Below, one piece after another: positions 17,899 to 25,767 of a stretch of 63,764 bases of DNA. A program made the position numbers and the translations under genes. Below the pieces are notes generated by a model. It was not told the origin of the DNA and ran no database searches. It saw only the letters and a program-made list of their open reading frames with translations. The stretch spans positions 1 through 63,764 of the forward strand of contig JAFZIK010000039.1 of NCBI GenBank assembly GCA_017554405.1, given 5' to 3'. Positions within the stretch are counted from its first letter, which is position 1. Every line of letters starts with the position of its first letter. Origin of the DNA: Clostridia bacterium (GTDB taxonomy: Bacteria; Bacillota; Clostridia; Oscillospirales; Acutalibacteraceae).

Positions 17899-19595
17899 AT
17901 CCTATCCCTCTTTATCTCAATTTCTTTTTGTATCAGCTTTTCAAATTCTTCCGCGGGCAGGGGACGCGAGAAATAATAGCCCTGAACTATATCGCAACCG
18001 GCGTCTTTAAGTATTTTTAACTGTCCCTCGGTCTCAACGCCCTCCGCAACAACCGGGACCTTAAGATATTTTGCAATATCGAGTATAAGGGTAACGAGCC
18101 TGCGGTCGGTAGCATCGTTTTCGATGTTGCGCACGAACTTCATATCCATTTTAAGAACGTCCACCGGCATTAACGAAAGCATATTGAGCGAAGAATAACC
18201 GGAGCCGAAGTCGTCCATCTCGATTTCAAAGCCGGCTTTGCGCAGGGATTCCACAACCCCTAAGAACTGCGATGCGTTTTCGGTATACGCAGATTCGGTT
18301 ACCTCGAGTTTTAAGTCCCTGTAAATCAGATGATTATCCGCAACAAGCTTAACAAGGCGTTCCACAAGGGTTGAATCAAAGGTATCGGTGCGCGAAAGGT
18401 TTACCGATACCGGCAGTTCAAAGCCGAACCTGCGCTTCCAGTCCGCCACCTGCGCGGCGGCGTTTTCCCATACAAAGGAATCAACAATACTGATAAGCCC
18501 CTTGCGCTCGAACAGCGGCACAAACTCGCCCGGTGATATCATACCGAGCTCCGGGTGGCGCCAGCGAATGAGCGCCTCTGCACTCGATAACCGCGGCGGA
18601 TCGCACTGGATGTTATATTTCGGCTGATAGAATACAACGAACTGGCGCTCGTCCACAGCCGTTTGAAGATCGTTAAGAAGCCGCTGGTAGAAAAGTTCCT
18701 TTTCCTGCATTTCCTTATCGTATACCTGAAGCGAGAGATGATAGTCGCCGCGCGCCAGAGCGCAAGCCGCGCGGGCGTGATCGAACATTATAACGGGGTC
18801 AAGCCCCTCGCCCCATTCGCGAACGCCCATGCGAAGCCGCACCCGAACGCCGTTTGAAGCCGAGTCCACCTTGTTTTGCAGGCGGTCAAGCAACGCGCCG
18901 TAATCCGGCTGATGCAGGCAGTATATCGCAAACCTGTCCGCCTCAAAGCGGGCGGCGATACCCTCGGTCTCGGATAGAAAAGCCCTTATCTCCTCGCCCA
19001 TAGCGGAGAGTATAATATTGCCGAAATCGCGCCCGTGCAGCGCGTTTACCGAGTGGAACTGCTCGATATTAACGGCTACCGCGTCAAAATGCGTTTCGGA
19101 GTGATATGTATAAAGTCTTTGCGCGTATTCAAAAAAGAAGTTGCGTGTATATAGATCAGTAAGCTTATCGTGTTCGGCGGAGGATATCAGCTGGCGTCCC
19201 TCGCTTAACTCAATGATCCTTGCCACCCGCGCGAGGATGACCTCGTGAAGATCAAACGGCTTGGTTATAAAATCCGCCGCGCCGAGCTGCAGCGCCTCAA
19301 GCTCCGCATCCTTCTCGGCGGTAAGAACTATAACCGGGATGCTCTTCGTCTGTTCGTCCGCCTTCATGCGGCGCAGGACCTCAAAGCCGTCCATATTCGG
19401 CATAATTATATCGAGCATAACGATCGAAAGACTGTCTGCGTTTTCTTTTATAGCGGCAAGCGCCTCAACGCCGTCGCAGGCGTAGATAACGTCGTAACCG
19501 TCTTCAAGTATCATGCCGAGTATGTCGCGGTTCAGCTCCTGATCGTCGACTACCAGCACCTTATGCGGTTTTTGTATCTGTTTTGTGATCATCAT
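17895..19595 (-). CDS. Response regulator phosphodiesterase (REC, degenerate GGDEF, EAL)
   Basis: A 566-residue protein. REC (about 12-128) has DD17-18, acceptor D62 and K112. The GGDEF domain is degenerate (FEADRF in place of GGDEF) and the EAL domain retains EALIRW, EVTES, DDFGSGYSS, KMD and AEGVET, so c-di-GMP hydrolysis controlled by phosphorylation is the expected activity. The GGDEF and EAL parts closely resemble those of the protein encoded at 10463-13405 (for example the shared run LSLM and the ending SRPLPAEEFE), suggesting duplication. It overlaps both neighbours by four bases (ATGA junctions), so the operon is tightly coupled. Confidence 0.9.
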   Translation of the reverse strand: MMITKQIQKPHKVLVVDDQELNRDILGMILEDGYDVIYACDGVEALAAIKENADSLSIVMLDIIMPNMDGFEVLRRMKADEQTKSIPVIVLTAEKDAELEALQLGAADFITKPFDLHEVILARVARIIELSEGRQLISSAEHDKLTDLYTRNFFFEYAQRLYTYHSETHFDAVAVNIEQFHSVNALHGRDFGNIILSAMGEEIRAFLSETEGIAARFEADRFAIYCLHQPDYGALLDRLQNKVDSASNGVRVRLRMGVREWGEGLDPVIMFDHARAACALARGDYHLSLQVYDKEMQEKELFYQRLLNDLQTAVDERQFVVFYQPKYNIQCDPPRLSSAEALIRWRHPELGMISPGEFVPLFERKGLISIVDSFVWENAAAQVADWKRRFGFELPVSVNLSRTDTFDSTLVERLVKLVADNHLIYRDLKLEVTESAYTENASQFLGVVESLRKAGFEIEMDDFGSGYSSLNMLSLMPVDVLKMDMKFVRNIENDATDRRLVTLILDIAKYLKVPVVAEGVETEGQLKILKDAGCDIVQGYYFSRPLPAEEFEKLIQKEIEIKRDRI

Positions 19596-21076
19596 AATAA
19601 CGCGCCTTTCCCCGATTCGGTTTCATAAAGCACCTTTTTAAGCGCCAGGTAGAGCTTATCGCAATCCGTGGGCTTTGCAAGATGCAGATTCATTCCGGCG
19701 TTTAACGATTCCTTAACGTCGCTTTCAAAGGCGTTTGCGGTAAGCGCGATTATAGGAATGGTCTTTGCGTCTTCGCGGTCGGTTTTTCTTATTTCTCTTG
19801 TGGCTGTAAGCCCGTCCATTTCCGGCATACGCAGATCCATAAGTATCGCGTCGTAATAACCGGGTTTATTGCCGCGGAACATCTCAACCGCTATCCTGCC
19901 GTTTTCGGCGTGCTCGCTTTCGGCGCCTTCAAGCTCAAGCAGATCGGCTACTATCTCGGCGTTTTCCGCGATATCCTCCGCGATAAGTATGCGCCTGCCT
20001 TCAAGCGATACCTTTTCGTATAGCGCGGCATCGTCTTTAACGCGGGCAACAGGCAGGGTCACCGTAAATGCCGAGCCAACGCCCTTTTCGCTCTGCGCGG
20101 TTATGGTCCCGCCGAGTGTGGTGACCAGCTTTTTGGTCGCGAAAAGACCTAAACCTAAACCGCCGTGACTGTTTGTCATGCTGGTATCTTCTCTTGAAAA
20201 AGAGTCAAAGATCTTCGGCAAAAACTCGGGGTCTATACCAATGCCGCTGTCCTTTACCGTAAAGCAGAGAAGGGTCTTATTCTCCTTATCTTTGCATTCT
20301 GCGATAAACTCCAGCGTTCCGGCGGGATCGGTATATTTTACCGCGTTATCAAGCAGGCTGAAGATTATCTGTTTGAATCGCATATCGTCGCCGAAAAAGA
20401 CCCCGTCCGCGTTACCGATGACCGTGCTTTTATATTTGAGCTTCTTTTCTTCGCAGTGCAGTTTTGCAATTATATCTATCTGCGATACGATATCAGATAT
20501 GGCGAATTCCTCGTTTTTGACCGAAAACTCGCCGGTATCTATGCTGTTTATATCGAGGATGTTGTTTATAAGCCCTAAAAGGTAATGGGCGCTGGAGCCG
20601 ATTTTTTCTATGCGCTCCCTTGTTTCGGCATTCAGCGAACCGTCCTTGAGCGTCATGGTTTCAAGACCGAGTATTATATTAAGCGGCGTGCGCATTTCGT
20701 GGCTTATGCCGGAGAGGAATTCGGTTTTCGCGCGGCTGGTCTCCTCAGTCGCAAGCAGTCTTGCTTCAAGTTTTTTGCTTTCGGATAAACGCTTCAAAAT
20801 GTGTTCAAGCATAACGTAGATTATGAAAACGAATATACTTCCGCCGAACAGTATGCCCGATACTATAAGATCGGGACTGCCGAAAATACCTACCGTAAGA
20901 TACCCGAGCAAAAACATTATAAGTAAAGCTATCGGAATATTAAGCACAAAGCTTCTGCCGCTTTTGTGCTCCGCTTCAACGGTTTTTACCTTGCGCGTAA
21001 AACTGATAAAGCCGTAAATGTTGAACACCATCAGCGCACTGCCGAGAAATACCATGGAATAGATAGCTATCTGCAT
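19592..21076 (-). CDS. Membrane hybrid histidine kinase with one receiver
   Basis: A 494-residue protein with three predicted membrane segments (about 4-26, 46-64, 68-90) and no sizeable extracellular domain. HisKA follows with H126 in ISHEMRTPLN, then HATPase with DSGIGI and GGLGLGLFATKK, and a C-terminal receiver with LMDLRMPEMDG. It is the first gene of the four-gene relay operon; a promoter is predicted at 21144-21172. GAGGGGGA upstream is spaced somewhat far from the ATG. Its receiver strongly resembles REC2 of the permease-kinase, so both kinases may feed the same HPt protein. Confidence 0.9.
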   Translation of the reverse strand: MQIAIYSMVFLGSALMVFNIYGFISFTRKVKTVEAEHKSGRSFVLNIPIALLIMFLLGYLTVGIFGSPDLIVSGILFGGSIFVFIIYVMLEHILKRLSESKKLEARLLATEETSRAKTEFLSGISHEMRTPLNIILGLETMTLKDGSLNAETRERIEKIGSSAHYLLGLINNILDINSIDTGEFSVKNEEFAISDIVSQIDIIAKLHCEEKKLKYKSTVIGNADGVFFGDDMRFKQIIFSLLDNAVKYTDPAGTLEFIAECKDKENKTLLCFTVKDSGIGIDPEFLPKIFDSFSREDTSMTNSHGGLGLGLFATKKLVTTLGGTITAQSEKGVGSAFTVTLPVARVKDDAALYEKVSLEGRRILIAEDIAENAEIVADLLELEGAESEHAENGRIAVEMFRGNKPGYYDAILMDLRMPEMDGLTATREIRKTDREDAKTIPIIALTANAFESDVKESLNAGMNLHLAKPTDCDKLYLALKKVLYETESGKGALL

Positions 21077-21143
21077 AATTAAAACAATTCCCCCTCGTCC
21101 GCGATTTTTAAAGCCTTTAACAGCCTACAATCCACCATAGTAG

Positions 21144-21172
21144 AATATATCATATTTATATATTAAAATCAA
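21144..21172 (-). promoter_or_regulatory. SigA-type promoter of the phosphorelay operon
   Basis: Read on the minus strand: TTGATT (complement of 21167-21172), a 17-base spacer, TATATT (complement of 21144-21149). The kinase ATG is about 70 bases downstream. Confidence 0.6.
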
Positions 21173-21177
21173 GAGTG

Positions 21178-21546
21178 GCAAAACCAGTTCATCACAGCAC
21201 CTGCATTATGCGCTACTATGAGCCGGATAAAGCAAGACTATGTAAGTCCGGCGTAGTGGATATAGATGCGAACGATAGGATAATCGGCATGGAAGAAAAG
21301 CCGGCAGAACCTAAAAGCCGGTGGTGTGCGCCGCCGTTTTATATCTATAAATCAACCGACTTGCCGTTGGTCAAAGAGGGAATTGCAAGCGGTTGCGGAG
21401 TAGACGCGCCCGGGAGCTTTATTGCCTGGCTCAGTAAAACAACGGATGTTTACGCATACAAAATGCCGGGCAGGCGATACGATATCGGTGATCTGGAAAG
21501 CTACAGGCAAGTTAAAGAAGAATATAAAGGCATAGATATAAATTGA
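21178..21546 (+). pseudogene. C-terminal remnant of a sugar-1-phosphate nucleotidyltransferase
   Basis: About 120 residues match the second half of a glucose-1-phosphate nucleotidylyltransferase: GVVDIDANDRIIGMEEKP, then PFYIYKS, a VDAPGSFIAWL segment and RYDIGDLESY at the end. The N-terminal half with the nucleotide-binding GxGTR and the catalytic aspartate region is absent, and the only possible start is a GTG without a ribosome-binding site inside the neighbouring promoter. It is most likely a decayed gene whose 5' part was deleted. Its stop at 21544-21546 is followed by a terminator-like hairpin. Confidence 0.75.
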
Positions 21547-21578
21547 ATAACATAGCGCACTGCCGCTCAGCAGAGCAA

Positions 21579-21610
21579 AACAAGCCCGCACAGAGAAAAT
21601 CTGTGCGGGC
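21579..21610. repeat. 32-bp repeat with terminator-like hairpin, left copy
   Basis: The stem 21584-21593 pairs with 21601-21610 (10 bp). The 32 bases match 28168-28199 at 30 positions in the same orientation. Only the right copy has a clear T-run. The two copies bracket the accessory block from the AraC operon to the methyltransferase. Confidence 0.7.
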
Positions 21611-21654
21611 ACATATTATATTAAAAAGTTGAAAAACACACAATAAGCAGGGTG

Positions 21655-21799
21655 CTTTGCTTGCAAATATGTTTTCCTTTTTCACGGATTCTTTTAATGC
21701 GATCATATTTTTCAAAAAATATTCGTCGCTTTGATACAGGGTTCCGTCATAGTCGCTTATAAGTATTTTTTCTTCATTTTTCCCCTTGCTTATTTTCAT
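21655..21799 (-). pseudogene. N-terminal remnant of a HAD-family hydrolase
   Basis: The first 45 or so residues (start at 21799) read ILISDYDGTLYQSDEYFLKN, the motif I region of Cof/HAD phosphatases with the nucleophile pair DxD. After VKKEN the sequence stops resembling the family and runs on as low-complexity codons to 21512. The start overlaps the end of the AraC gene by 26 bases, so it was once coupled to it. It ends close to the truncated nucleotidyltransferase on the other strand; one deletion may have removed parts of both. Confidence 0.65.
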
Positions 21800-22583
21800 T
21801 TCTGAATTGTTTCGGAGTAATCCCGACGTGCTTTTTGAAGGCGCGTGTAAAATAATTAGGGTCGTTAAAGCCGCAGGAATTGGAGATCTCCGTAATATTC
21901 ATATCGGAATAACGCAGAAGGCGCTTCGCTTTCTTCAGGCGCACTTTCATTATATATTCATTTGCGCTGATCCCGGTGGCGGACTTGAAAATACTGCAAA
22001 AATGCCCCTCGCTTATATGCATCCTTTGGGCGAGGATCTTTGTTGATAACGGTTCCGCATACTTATCGTGGATATATTTTACGGTGCCGTTGATCGCCGA
22101 CAGCTTTTTAAGGCGGTTCTGATAAATGGTTTCATCCAGGATCTTAACGCTGTGGTTTTCGATAAGATACTTTAAGAGCAAACAGGTCTGCGCCTTTATG
22201 GCGAGCGCGTTAACGCCGGAAAAATCCTTTTTGAGCCGATATATCTCGTCAACATACTTCCAAACGTTTTCATCATAAAAAACCGATTCGAAAATAACGT
22301 GGTTGCCCTCGAGGAATTCCGGAGGGATTATGATGCAGTAATAATCGGCTTCGCCGCTTATACCCTGGTGCATTTCATTCGGGTTTGCGATAACGCAGCT
22401 GCGCTCGGTAACGTCAAACGCCTTCTCCCCGAGTTTTACTTTGCCGCCGCCGCTTCTGATAAAGTGCATTTCAAGATGCTCGTGCCAGTGGGAAGAAAAG
22501 GTATAAGGCATATCGTGATAATCTATAAGCCTTATGGGGAAAGAATCGTTCGGTATTTTTTCATATAAAACGATATTGTTCAT
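21774..22583 (-). CDS. AraC-family transcriptional regulator
   Basis: A 269-residue regulator. The N-terminal cupin-like sensing domain includes SSHWHEHLEMHFI and GEADYYCIIIPPEF, and two C-terminal helix-turn-helix motifs (residues about 170-262) end with the signature GFNDPNYFTRAFKKHVGITP. It is third in a minus-strand operon, six bases after the oxidoreductase gene, so it probably controls this sugar-catabolic operon and perhaps the divergent genes. The ligand is likely a carbohydrate or a derivative, by context only. Confidence 0.9.
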   Translation of the reverse strand: MNNIVLYEKIPNDSFPIRLIDYHDMPYTFSSHWHEHLEMHFIRSGGGKVKLGEKAFDVTERSCVIANPNEMHQGISGEADYYCIIIPPEFLEGNHVIFESVFYDENVWKYVDEIYRLKKDFSGVNALAIKAQTCLLLKYLIENHSVKILDETIYQNRLKKLSAINGTVKYIHDKYAEPLSTKILAQRMHISEGHFCSIFKSATGISANEYIMKVRLKKAKRLLRYSDMNITEISNSCGFNDPNYFTRAFKKHVGITPKQFRNENKQGEK

Positions 22584-22589
22584 AACCGA

Positions 22590-23558
22590 TCACATTTCGA
22601 TACAGCATTTTTTCATTTTTTCAACCAACTCTACGCTCTCAAACGAGCTTTGAACCGTGATCTTTTGCGGCTCTATGCCCTTTTTCACGCAGTCCGCAAA
22701 GTAGAATATCTCCGCCGCGTAACCGTCTACGTTTGAAATATTGATACCAGTATCCATGACCTCGTCCAACTTGTCGAGGGCGATAAGGTCGCCGTTATCT
22801 ACTATCCCGTCCTTTGTAAGGTTAACGTAGCCGTTCTCGAAAACGGCGCTGTAGGTAGTCATAAAGGGTATATCGGTCTTATACCACGCGGCCTCGGTGG
22901 AAACTACGAATCCGTCGTAAATATGGTTGGCAATGATATAATCGTTATTGTCCTTAAGCTTATAATGAACACACTGGATATCCTTCGGCTGACCGAAAAG
23001 ATACTGCATAAAATCAACGTCGTGGATAGAAAGGTCAAAGGGAGTAAGTCCGCTTTTTTCCTCGCTCAACATCCAGTTTTCCCAGGTCCATGTGGGAACG
23101 GTGGAAATACGCTTTAAATCAAGCCGCAGGAGTTTGCCGTATTTTTTGCTTTCTATTACGTTTTGCAAATACATAAACTTACGCATAAAACGGACAACGT
23201 GCGCCACCATAAAGAATTTGCCGCTTTTCTCTGCCGCAAGTCGTATTTGCTTTGCGGACTCAGTATCAAGCGCCATAGGTTTTTCGCATATCACGTTAAA
23301 ACCGGCGTTAAGCGCCATTAACGCGTGCTCTGCGTGAAGGTAACTCGGAGTGCAGATATCGATTATATCGACCTTTTCGTTTTTGAGCATTTCATCAAAG
23401 GCGGTATACATTCTGATGTTCTGCTCGCCCACTCTTTCCTTTAACAGATCAGCCCTTATATCGCAAGCGGCAACAAGACTGAATTCATCCGAATTGTTAT
23501 AGATCTTAAAATGGGTGCCGCCCATACCGCCAACGCCGACAATAGCAACTTTAAGCAT
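22590..23558 (-). CDS. Gfo/Idh/MocA-family oxidoreductase
   Basis: A 322-residue NAD(P)-dependent sugar or inositol dehydrogenase. The N-terminal Rossmann motif is GVGGMGGTH at residues 8-16. The family CEKPMAL sequence is at about 93-99 and holds the catalytic lysine. The C-terminal alpha/beta domain carries LSIHDVDFMQYLFG, with the substrate-binding histidine. The substrate cannot be assigned. A TIM-barrel isomerase is encoded upstream and an AraC regulator downstream; such sets usually oxidise and isomerise a sugar or cyclitol. Confidence 0.9.
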   Translation of the reverse strand: MLKVAIVGVGGMGGTHFKIYNNSDEFSLVAACDIRADLLKERVGEQNIRMYTAFDEMLKNEKVDIIDICTPSYLHAEHALMALNAGFNVICEKPMALDTESAKQIRLAAEKSGKFFMVAHVVRFMRKFMYLQNVIESKKYGKLLRLDLKRISTVPTWTWENWMLSEEKSGLTPFDLSIHDVDFMQYLFGQPKDIQCVHYKLKDNNDYIIANHIYDGFVVSTEAAWYKTDIPFMTTYSAVFENGYVNLTKDGIVDNGDLIALDKLDEVMDTGINISNVDGYAAEIFYFADCVKKGIEPQKITVQSSFESVELVEKMKKCCIEM

Positions 23559-23578
23559 AATAATTCTCCTTTTTCCTT

Positions 23579-24388
23579 TTACATAAGTTTTTCAAGAAGT
23601 TCTTTAGCGGCAAGAATATCTTTAACCTGCTGTTCGCCACGTATTTCACGCTCAATGGTGATCGGTCCTGTATAGCCCACTTCCTTGAGCCGTTTCATAA
23701 ACAGCGGGAAATTGACCTTGCCTTCGCCGAGCGGAACCTGCCTGCCGAGTTTATGTGAATCGGTGGGATAGAATCCGTCCTTGGCGTGGACGCCCCGGAC
23801 ATACTCGCCGAATACGTCAAGCGCGTCAACGGGGTTTGCTTTACCGTAAAGAATGAGGTTTGCGGGGTCAAGGTTTATACCGAGGTTGCCCGTTCCCACG
23901 TCCTCGATCACGCGTTTTAAGGTAACCGGCGTTTCCTGCCCGGTTTCAAACAGGAAATACTGACCGTTGCCCTTTATATACTCCGCCAATTCTCTTAAAG
24001 CAACTATGAGCGTATGATACTCGGTGGAAGTTGGAACCTCGGGCAAAAATCCCACGTGAGTAACGATATCCTCAACACCGAGCATTTTTGCAAAATCCGA
24101 GCCCTTTTTAAGCTCTCTTACGCGCATTTCCCTATACACCGGCGGCACCAGCCCCAGCGTGTGCGGTCCCGAATAAAAATCCCAGACGCAGGGTCCGGAC
24201 CAGCCGCACCACAGCGCCGAAACGCGAATACCATATTCCTTTGACGCCGCCAAAACCTTTTTTGCGGTTTCCTCTGTCATAATGGAAACGTCAAAAGAAT
24301 TTAACTGGCAGGTGGTAAACCCGTATTCCTTAAGCTTTTTGAAGTTATCTTCAGCGTTGCCAAGCGATACTATTACTCCAAGTTCCAT
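23579..24388 (-). CDS. Sugar phosphate isomerase/epimerase (xylose-isomerase-like TIM barrel)
   Basis: A 269-residue AP_endonuc_2-type TIM barrel. Predicted metal ligands are in order: E in FETGQE (about 151), D in NLDPANL (about 183), H in VHAKD (about 208) and E in TIEREI (about 248). Members isomerise or epimerise sugars, keto-inositols or related compounds; the exact substrate is unknown. It is the first gene of the operon, with its own promoter at 24421-24449 and AAGGAG before the ATG. Confidence 0.88.
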   Translation of the reverse strand: MELGVIVSLGNAEDNFKKLKEYGFTTCQLNSFDVSIMTEETAKKVLAASKEYGIRVSALWCGWSGPCVWDFYSGPHTLGLVPPVYREMRVRELKKGSDFAKMLGVEDIVTHVGFLPEVPTSTEYHTLIVALRELAEYIKGNGQYFLFETGQETPVTLKRVIEDVGTGNLGINLDPANLILYGKANPVDALDVFGEYVRGVHAKDGFYPTDSHKLGRQVPLGEGKVNFPLFMKRLKEVGYTGPITIEREIRGEQQVKDILAAKELLEKLM

Positions 24389-24420
24389 TGAGATTATCTC
24401 CTTATCAAAGATTTGATTTT

Positions 24421-24449
24421 ATTATAGAACTTGCGGCAAAATAATGCAA
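24421..24449 (-). promoter_or_regulatory. SigA-type promoter for the isomerase-oxidoreductase-AraC operon
   Basis: On the minus strand: TTGCAT (complement of 24444-24449), a 17-base spacer, perfect TATAAT (complement of 24421-24426), about 33 bases before the ATG at 24388. The AT-rich space up to the divergent promoter contains related CTATAAAATAGCA and CTTTATAATAGCA segments (24461-24473 and about 24523-24535) that could be regulator sites. Confidence 0.75.
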
Positions 24450-24563
24450 TGACAATTTGGCTATAAAATAGCATTTTTTTAATGTTTTATTATTTTTAAG
24501 GTTATATTTCAAGCATAATCCGCCTTTATAATAGCATTATTTTATTTTTGCCGATTCTGTTTA

Positions 24564-24592
24564 TTGACATAAGCTCCGTAAAATTATATATT
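24564..24592 (+). promoter_or_regulatory. SigA-type promoter for the acetyltransferase gene
   Basis: TTGACA at 24564-24569, a 17-base spacer, TATATT at 24587-24592. The start codon at 24618 lies about 18 bases beyond the expected transcription start, with AAGGGG at 24601-24606 as ribosome-binding site. Confidence 0.75.
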
Positions 24593-24617
24593 GTTTCCGT
24601 AAGGGGTGAAACGGGAA

Positions 24618-25733
24618 ATGGTTGAGTGTTCTCTCGCAGCAAAAAACGATAAGAAAGAAATAATCGAGCTTATAGACTATGTATTTTCTTATGACTATGA
24701 GCCGCACGATTTCAAGAGTTATCTTCCTAAGGTATACGCGGATGAAGTGGACGGGCTCGGCGCGAAGCACTATATAATAAAGGAGAACGGCGGCATTAAA
24801 GCTGTAGTCGCCATAAAAGAGATCGATATCGTTTATTGCGGGCTTACCCTTAAAGCCGGCGGGGTCGGTTCGGTAGCGGTCCATCCCGATTCGCGCGGCA
24901 AGGGATATATGAGCGCTCTTATGGAATTTGCCATTGAAGACGCAAGGAAAAACGGTCTTCAAATTCTTTTCCTTTCGGGCAAAAGGCAAAGATACGGCTA
25001 TTTCGGTTTTGAAAACGGAGGAATAGTCTATAACTTTACGGTTTCCGCCGCCAACGTAAAACACGCTCTGGCGGATGTTGACGTATCGGGCATCTCATAT
25101 AAAGAAATAACAAATCAAATGGAAAATGAAATAAAGATTGCCTGCAAATTACACAATGAACAGCCCTGCCGTGTTAAAAGGAGCGAGGACGAGTTCTTAC
25201 GAATAGTAAACAGTTGGGGAGATAAGCCCTACGCCATTTATAAAAACGGCAAAATGATAGGATACAGCGTCGGCATACTCGGCGAACTCGTTTTAAAGGA
25301 CGAATCTGATTACGCGGCGGTATTAAAAAAAATGTTTGAAGGACTCGATAAGACAACAATTCCCGTGGGCTCTTTTGAACGCGGTAAAATAGAATTTTTA
25401 TCAGCCTTTTGCGAAGATTATTCTATAAGGCACGATAAAAAGCTTTGCGTTCTTGATTGGAAATCGGTGCTTTCGGTGCTGCTAACTCTTAAATCAAAGA
25501 CCGTGCGCCTGACCGACGGCGAAGCGGCTTTCAATATAGACGGTGAATGCATCGGTATTTCTGTTAAAAACAATAACGTCACCGTGGTCGATATCGATGA
25601 AACCGTAACCGCGACCGCTCTTTCACATAACAGCGCGCAAAGAATGTTTTTTGAGTTGGACGGACTGTTAGGCGGCAAATTCGGCAACTGGTTTCCGCTT
25701 CCTTTTTACGTAGACCATGCCGACACATTTTGA
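24618..25733 (+). CDS. Eis-like GNAT acetyltransferase
   Basis: A 371-residue protein. The N-terminal GNAT domain has the acetyl-CoA-binding GSVAVHPDSRGKGYM (about 92-106) and a second GNAT-like half. The C-terminal SCP2-like region ends MFFELDGLLGGKFGNW, giving the Eis/enhanced-survival architecture. The acceptor substrate is unknown; relatives acetylate aminoglycosides or peptides. The ATG at 24618 is preferred over an in-frame GTG at 24606 because the AAGGGG at 24601-24606 is then well spaced. A ceramidase-like gene follows 34 bases later. Confidence 0.85.
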   Translation: MVECSLAAKNDKKEIIELIDYVFSYDYEPHDFKSYLPKVYADEVDGLGAKHYIIKENGGIKAVVAIKEIDIVYCGLTLKAGGVGSVAVHPDSRGKGYMSALMEFAIEDARKNGLQILFLSGKRQRYGYFGFENGGIVYNFTVSAANVKHALADVDVSGISYKEITNQMENEIKIACKLHNEQPCRVKRSEDEFLRIVNSWGDKPYAIYKNGKMIGYSVGILGELVLKDESDYAAVLKKMFEGLDKTTIPVGSFERGKIEFLSAFCEDYSIRHDKKLCVLDWKSVLSVLLTLKSKTVRLTDGEAAFNIDGECIGISVKNNNVTVVDIDETVTATALSHNSAQRMFFELDGLLGGKFGNWFPLPFYVDHADTF

Positions 25734-25767
25734 ATAACCGAAAAATAATAAGCAGAGGTAAAGCAGT

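Noticed and set aside
21512..21799. Full 95-residue protein on the minus strand
   Set aside because: Only the first 45 or so residues match a HAD hydrolase; the rest reads through the terminator-like repeat, so it is called a remnant.
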